Assembly (NCBI GenBank): GCA_030024065.1
Contig: JASEIE010000193.1
Location: 1-7,973, forward strand
Direction of reading: 5' to 3'
From: Thermodesulfobacteriota bacterium
GTDB lineage: Bacteria > Desulfobacterota > BSN033 > UBA1163
Length of the DNA stretch: 7,973 bases
Under the pieces are notes generated by a model. That model was not told the origin of the DNA and did not search any database. It saw only the letters and a program-made list of their open reading frames with translations. Shown piece after piece: positions 5,109 through 7,973 of the stretch. Both the position numbers and the translations under genes were made by a program. Positions within the stretch are counted from its first letter, which is position 1, and each line of letters starts with the position of its first letter.

Positions 5109-6407
5109 CTACCCTTCCCGATAATCGAAGACCCTTTTGCTTTTCCGCTCAGACCTCGGCAGGGTTCCGTAGTCATAGACCTCGACGGTCCCGCTGACCA
5201 GAATTTGCTTCTTAATCTCTTCTTCGATCGTATTAGCAATCGCAGTGTCCCCGGTCGGATCACCTCCCTCCCTTCTTTCCACCTTAACGATCATATAGTC
5301 CTTGCCGTCCTCTTTGCGTTCGAGGTGAATCTGGTATTCGCTGCCGATACCTTTTATATAAGAATAAGAAAGGATATGGTCGATCTGGCCGGGATAGATG
5401 TTGACCGCCCTGATGATGAACATATCGTCCGATCTTCCCAGGATGCGGTCATGCATGGGAAGGATGGATCCGCAGGAGCATCTTTTGGGGATGAGTCTGG
5501 TGAGGTCTCTGGTGCGGTAACGAACAAGAGGGGCTGCCTCTTTCCGAAGGGTGGTCACCACCATCTCGCCGGTTTCTCCCGGTTGAACCGGTTCAAGGGT
5601 TTCGGGATTGAGAAGCTCGAGAATATAATAATCGGCCCAGTAGTGGATACCTTCATGATAGATACAGTCAATGCCAGTTCCAGGGCCATAGAGCTCGGTG
5701 AGGCCCATGATATCGAAGACATGTTCCACTCCTAAGAGTTCCTTCATTCTTGTCCTCATAGCATTGCTCGAACGTTCTGAGCCCATAATGACTTTTTTTA
5801 AGGCGATCCGGTCTCCGAGGCCTCTCTTTTCAATCTCTTCTCCCATAAGGAGGGCCATGGAGGCCGTCGCACAGAGAAGGGTCGATTGAAAATCTTCGAG
5901 GAACTGACACTGCATATCGATATTTCCGGGACCGATGGGAATGGCCATGGCCCCCAAACGTTCGACGCCTAACTGAAAACCAACTCCGGCCGTCCAGACT
6001 CCGTAGCCCACGGCAATTTGGATCCGATCTTTCGTCGTCAGCCCTGCCATCTCATAGCAGCGGGCAAACATATTGGCCCAGTCGTTAATATCCTTCTGGG
6101 TATAACAGAGAACTTTTCGTTTTCCAGTCGTTCCGGAGGAGGCATGGATTCGGACGATCTTTTCGAAGGGAACAGATATTAAAGGGAAGGGGTACTCCTC
6201 CTGAAGGTCTTTGGCAGTGGTAAAGGGAAGTTTAGAAATATCCTTAAGAGACTTGATGTGCTTTGGCTTGACACCTGTTGCATCGAATCGCTTCCGATAA
6301 AATTCAGAATTCTTATAGATATGGTTGACTGTCCACTGAAGCCCTTCGAGTTGGGTCCGCCTGAGTTCTCTCTCCGTTCGAATCTTCGGCATGAAACTCT
6401 TCCCCAT
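5109..6407 (-). CDS. Phenylacetate-CoA ligase family protein (PaaK-like, adenylate-forming)
   Basis: This 432-residue cytoplasmic enzyme belongs to the ANL adenylate-forming superfamily and should convert a carboxylic acid, ATP and CoA to acyl-CoA, AMP and pyrophosphate. Motifs occur in order: the phosphate loop HASSGTTGK (88-96), GLTELYGPG (235-243), the ribose-contacting RYRTRD (296-301), GRSDDMFIIRAVNIYP (324-339, hinge region), and the PaaK-type C-terminal domain ending GTLPRSERKSKRVFDYR. Length is typical of PaaK. RCSCG (309-313) resembles the Cys pair seen in some PaaK homologues. The start at 6407 has AGGAGG (6414-6419) 6 bases upstream; the longer open frame to 6464 would run through the promoter. 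Many annotated PaaK homologues act on acids other than phenylacetate (for example hydroxybenzoates, aminobenzoate or indoleacetate), so no gene symbol is given. Its neighbours suggest activation of the acid brought in by the TRAP system. Confidence 0.93.
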   Translation of the reverse strand: MGKSFMPKIRTERELRRTQLEGLQWTVNHIYKNSEFYRKRFDATGVKPKHIKSLKDISKLPFTTAKDLQEEYPFPLISVPFEKIVRIHASSGTTGKRKVLCYTQKDINDWANMFARCYEMAGLTTKDRIQIAVGYGVWTAGVGFQLGVERLGAMAIPIGPGNIDMQCQFLEDFQSTLLCATASMALLMGEEIEKRGLGDRIALKKVIMGSERSSNAMRTRMKELLGVEHVFDIMGLTELYGPGTGIDCIYHEGIHYWADYYILELLNPETLEPVQPGETGEMVVTTLRKEAAPLVRYRTRDLTRLIPKRCSCGSILPMHDRILGRSDDMFIIRAVNIYPGQIDHILSYSYIKGIGSEYQIHLERKEDGKDYMIVKVERREGGDPTGDTAIANTIEEEIKKQILVSGTVEVYDYGTLPRSERKSKRVFDYREG

Positions 6408-6435
6408 TTTGTTCCTCCTGATTTCATTGGCTCCA

Positions 6436-6464
6436 ATCCTATATAAAAATAAAGGCTCCGTCAA
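6436..6464 (-). promoter_or_regulatory. Sigma70-type promoter of paaK-like gene
   Basis: The minus strand reads TTGACG (6459-6464), a 17-base spacer, and TAGGAT (6436-6441), five and four matches to the -35 and -10 consensus. Transcription would start near 6429, about 22 bases before the ATG and just ahead of the ribosome binding site. The inserted element described at 6476-6637 ends only 11 bases upstream of the -35 box. Confidence 0.55.
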
Positions 6465-6483
6465 GTGAAAATGAGTACAATTT

Positions 6484-6629
6484 GTAATGCCCCAGTTATG
6501 GGGGAGATTTTTATAATATATGTAGCGCCCTCATTTATTGAGGGCGGAGTCCGTCGGCAATAAATGCCGACGCTACGGGGAAAAAGGAATAACTCCATAA
6601 CCAATAATTACCCATAACTGAGGGATTAC
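6484..6629. mobile_element. Complete 146-bp MITE with 19-bp terminal inverted repeats and 8-bp target duplication, IS66-like ends
   Basis: The left end GTAATGCCCCAGTTATGGG (6484-6502) and the right end CCCATAACTGAGGGATTAC (6611-6629) are inverted repeats, identical at 17 of 19 positions. They are flanked immediately by an exact 8-bp direct repeat TACAATTT (6476-6483 and 6630-6637), the mark of a transposition event. No protein is encoded, so it is a non-autonomous element. Ends starting with GTAA and 8-bp duplications are the known pattern of the IS66 family, which makes an IS66-type transposase the most likely mover (inference). The interior holds a 55-bp structured dyad. The element fills most of the gap between the exporter gene and the paaK promoter. 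Confidence 0.85.
6522..6576. repeat. 55-bp dyad with two stem-loops inside the MITE
   Basis: An outer stem GTAGCG (6522-6527) / CGCTAC (6571-6576) encloses two hairpins: GCCCTCA-TTTAT-TGAGGGC (6527-6545) and GTCGGCA-ATAAA-TGCCGAC (6553-6571). The loops are complementary, and CATTTATTG (6532-6540) is the exact reverse complement of CAATAAATG (6558-6566). The whole segment is symmetric about position 6549. It may be a separate palindromic repeat nested in the MITE. Confidence 0.8.
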
Positions 6630-6685
6630 TACAATTTTAATATCAACCACTTATTTAATCCGACCTTCAATCTGAGAAGTTGTGT

Positions 6686-7606
6686 TCATTGAGTTCCATC
6701 CTTTTCTGATCTCAATGGAGGGAGGTTTATCTTCTGTCGGAAAGAGCCCTGTTGGCTTATTGTCGTCAAGGCCACTGATCCAACAACCATTGCCGCAGCG
6801 ATCAGGGTATTGAAGGTGAGTGGTTCCGCAGCGAGGGAATGGCCGAGCAGGACAGCAACGACCGGATTGACATACGCATAGGTGGAGACCAGGGGAGTAG
6901 GTGCATTACGAAGGAGCCAGGTATAGGAGGTCAACCCGACCCAGGAACCGAAAAAAATCAAATAAGTAAACCCTGCAAGGGATCGAAAGGTGAGACCGGA
7001 TAGATTTAACTCCGGTAGTTCTCCGGTCAGAATTCCAAGGAGGAACAACCCTGCCCCTCCGGCTAACATCTCCGTGGCAGTCCACATTAACGGGGATGAA
7101 GGGAGTGAAGCTTGGCGGCTGTAGAGTGAGCCGACAGCCCAGAAGAGAGAAGCTAAGATCAGAACGACAGCGCCGACAGGATCTACATTCGTTCCTTTGC
7201 CCGGAATTTGACCCTGTCCGACCAGAAGGCTGATGCCGATAAAACCCAAAACCAGACCTGGAATGGCCCAGCGGCTTGGCCGTGGTCCGGCAGGCCGGAG
7301 CAGATCGATCAAGACTATCCACAAGGGGGCAGTTCCAACGAGGATGGCTGTCATCCCTGAGACGACTCGTTGTTGAGCCCAGACCACACCGCCATTGCCA
7401 CCCACTAATAGAAGAAAGCCTATTATTATTGCAGAATGCCATTCCCTCCGGGAGGGCGCTTCGTCTCCGAGGAATCTCCTGATCAGATAGAGTATGCCTC
7501 CGGCAATCAGGAATCGGGTGCCAGCCATGAGAAATGGGGGAATGGTTTCGATGGCAAAACGGATCGCAAGGTAGGTCGATCCCCAGATGATGTAGACACT
7601 GGTCAT
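6686..7606 (-). CDS. EamA/DMT-family inner-membrane transporter (YedA-like), start uncertain or 5' truncated
   Basis: This is a drug/metabolite-transporter superfamily permease, probably an exporter of a small metabolite across the inner membrane. The 306 visible residues carry two EamA repeats with about ten hydrophobic segments. Family signatures include WGSTYLAIRFAIETIPPF (8-25) and STYAYVNPVVAVLLG (241-255), the latter as in E. coli YedA. The ATG at 7606 has no ribosome binding site and falls inside the first membrane helix: the frame stays open upstream for about 35 codons and reads SLAIWSAM directly before it, as expected of the missing helix start, yet that stretch contains no ATG, GTG or TTG. 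The true 5' end may have been lost by insertion of the neighbouring plus-strand element, or a rare start is used. Its function is not obviously tied to the acid-uptake genes. Confidence 0.85.
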   Translation of the reverse strand: MTSVYIIWGSTYLAIRFAIETIPPFLMAGTRFLIAGGILYLIRRFLGDEAPSRREWHSAIIIGFLLLVGGNGGVVWAQQRVVSGMTAILVGTAPLWIVLIDLLRPAGPRPSRWAIPGLVLGFIGISLLVGQGQIPGKGTNVDPVGAVVLILASLFWAVGSLYSRQASLPSSPLMWTATEMLAGGAGLFLLGILTGELPELNLSGLTFRSLAGFTYLIFFGSWVGLTSYTWLLRNAPTPLVSTYAYVNPVVAVLLGHSLAAEPLTFNTLIAAAMVVGSVALTTISQQGSFRQKINLPPLRSEKDGTQ

Positions 7607-7658
7607 CGCAGACCAGATGGCGAGTGAAGAAGGGTCTGCGACAAATTTATGGGTAGAT

Positions 7659-7687
7659 TTGACAAATCTTTTTATTTGGCCTATAAT
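7659..7687 (+). promoter_or_regulatory. Perfect-consensus sigma70 promoter for the DUF6788-type gene
   Basis: TTGACA (7659-7664), a 17-base spacer and TATAAT (7682-7687) match the ideal bacterial promoter at every position. Transcription should start near 7694. Two palindromes overlap it: AGATTTG-A-CAAATCT (7655-7669) on the -35 box, and an inverted repeat whose left arm covers the -10 box. Confidence 0.85.
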
Positions 7688-7718
7688 CTGAATGCTTAAT
7701 GAGCAAACAGATTATAGG
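7680..7718. repeat. 11-bp perfect inverted repeat spanning the -10 box and the ribosome binding site
   Basis: CCTATAATCTG (7680-7690) and CAGATTATAGG (7708-7718) are exact inverted repeats separated by 17 bases. The left arm contains the -10 box and the right arm enters the AGGAGGT ribosome binding site. Since transcription would begin between the arms, this is more likely a DNA-level site than an RNA hairpin. Confidence 0.7.
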
Positions 7719-7726
7719 AGGTGGTT

Positions 7727-7973
7727 ATGGAAGAGACTTTGGAAAGCTTGGAGGCCAAGAGAAAGTCTTTGTACCGGAAGCTGGAAGAGGTTGGGGATTT
7801 GAGGCGTGGGATTATTTCTGTTAATTATCGAAAGTGCGGGAAGAAAAACTGCGTTTGCACCAAGCCAGGGCACCTTGGCCATGGGCCCCAGTATCTCTGG
7901 AACACGACGATCAAAGGCAAGAGCTATGCGAAGAGCTTAAAAGTGGGTCCGGAGTTACAGAAGTACATGGAAG
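7727..7973 (+). CDS. DUF6788-type protein, 5' part, runs off right edge
   Basis: Eighty-two codons are visible. An N-terminal charged helix (MEETLESLEAKRKSLYRKLE) is followed by the conserved core LRRGIISVNYRKCGKKNCVC (26-44) and TKPGHLGHGPQYLWNTTIKG (45-64). This matches my memory of the family called DUF6788, whose members are small, function-unknown proteins often found in many copies next to transposase genes. Cys37, Cys42, Cys44, His49 and His52 could bind zinc (inference). AGGAGGT (7716-7722) precedes the ATG at 7727 with proper spacing. The strong promoter, the opposite strand and the damaged-looking neighbour suggest part of a mobile element, but no transposase or element end is visible here. 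Confidence 0.75.
   Translation, partial: MEETLESLEAKRKSLYRKLEEVGDLRRGIISVNYRKCGKKNCVCTKPGHLGHGPQYLWNTTIKGKSYAKSLKVGPELQKYME

Noticed and set aside
5205..5735. A 176-codon open frame on the plus strand.
   Set aside because: It lies entirely opposite the well-supported PaaK-like gene, has no family motifs, and is a mirror of its codon structure.

Overview
The window reads as a chromosomal piece of an anaerobic or facultative, environmental Gram-negative bacterium. The gene content (TRAP uptake system, phenylacetate-CoA-ligase-type enzyme, xanthine-dehydrogenase-type subunits) and the short degenerate repeats between genes remind me of Desulfobacterota ('Deltaproteobacteria') of the Syntrophobacterales/Desulfobacterales kind. 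That placement is inference from style, not from a marker gene.

Layout. All metabolic genes lie on the minus strand, so transcription runs right to left: a YedA-like EamA exporter (6686-7606, start uncertain); a 146-bp non-coding mobile element (6484-6629) with 19-bp terminal inverted repeats and an exact 8-bp target duplication; a PaaK-like aryl-CoA ligase (5109-6407) with its own sigma70-type promoter; a repeat-containing gap with a second promoter and a GTATAC operator-like palindrome; the TRAP genes dctP (3860-4909), a hairpin that looks like an attenuator, dctQ (3275-3766) and dctM (1979-3274); an FAD-binding CoxM/XdhB-type subunit (987-1958); a CAA-rich repeat spacer; and a 2Fe-2S CoxS/XdhC-type subunit (357-824). 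At the left edge, still on the minus strand, is the 5' part of a REP-associated tyrosine transposase (RAYT, 1-336), which is easily missed because it runs off the window. At the right edge, on the plus strand, a DUF6788-type gene (from 7727, incomplete) is driven by a perfect-consensus sigma70 promoter.

How the parts may work together. dctP-dctQ-dctM would import an organic acid, PaaK would convert a (probably aromatic) acid to its CoA thioester, and the CoxM/CoxS pair would be the electron-transfer half of a molybdenum hydroxylase acting on the acid or its CoA ester. The catalytic molybdopterin subunit is not in the window; after coxS the next gene is the RAYT. The substrate is unknown.

The most unusual points are: (1) REP-like GTAG-plus-hairpin units that are in frame inside the RAYT reading frame, as a 45-bp tandem repeat in the loop after the HUH motif and again at the N terminus; (2) the complete MITE next to the paaK promoter, with IS66-like ends and an internal 55-bp dyad whose two arms carry compensatory differences; (3) the operator/promoter arrangement before dctP; (4) an exporter reading frame with no canonical start where one is expected, beside a probable mobile element.
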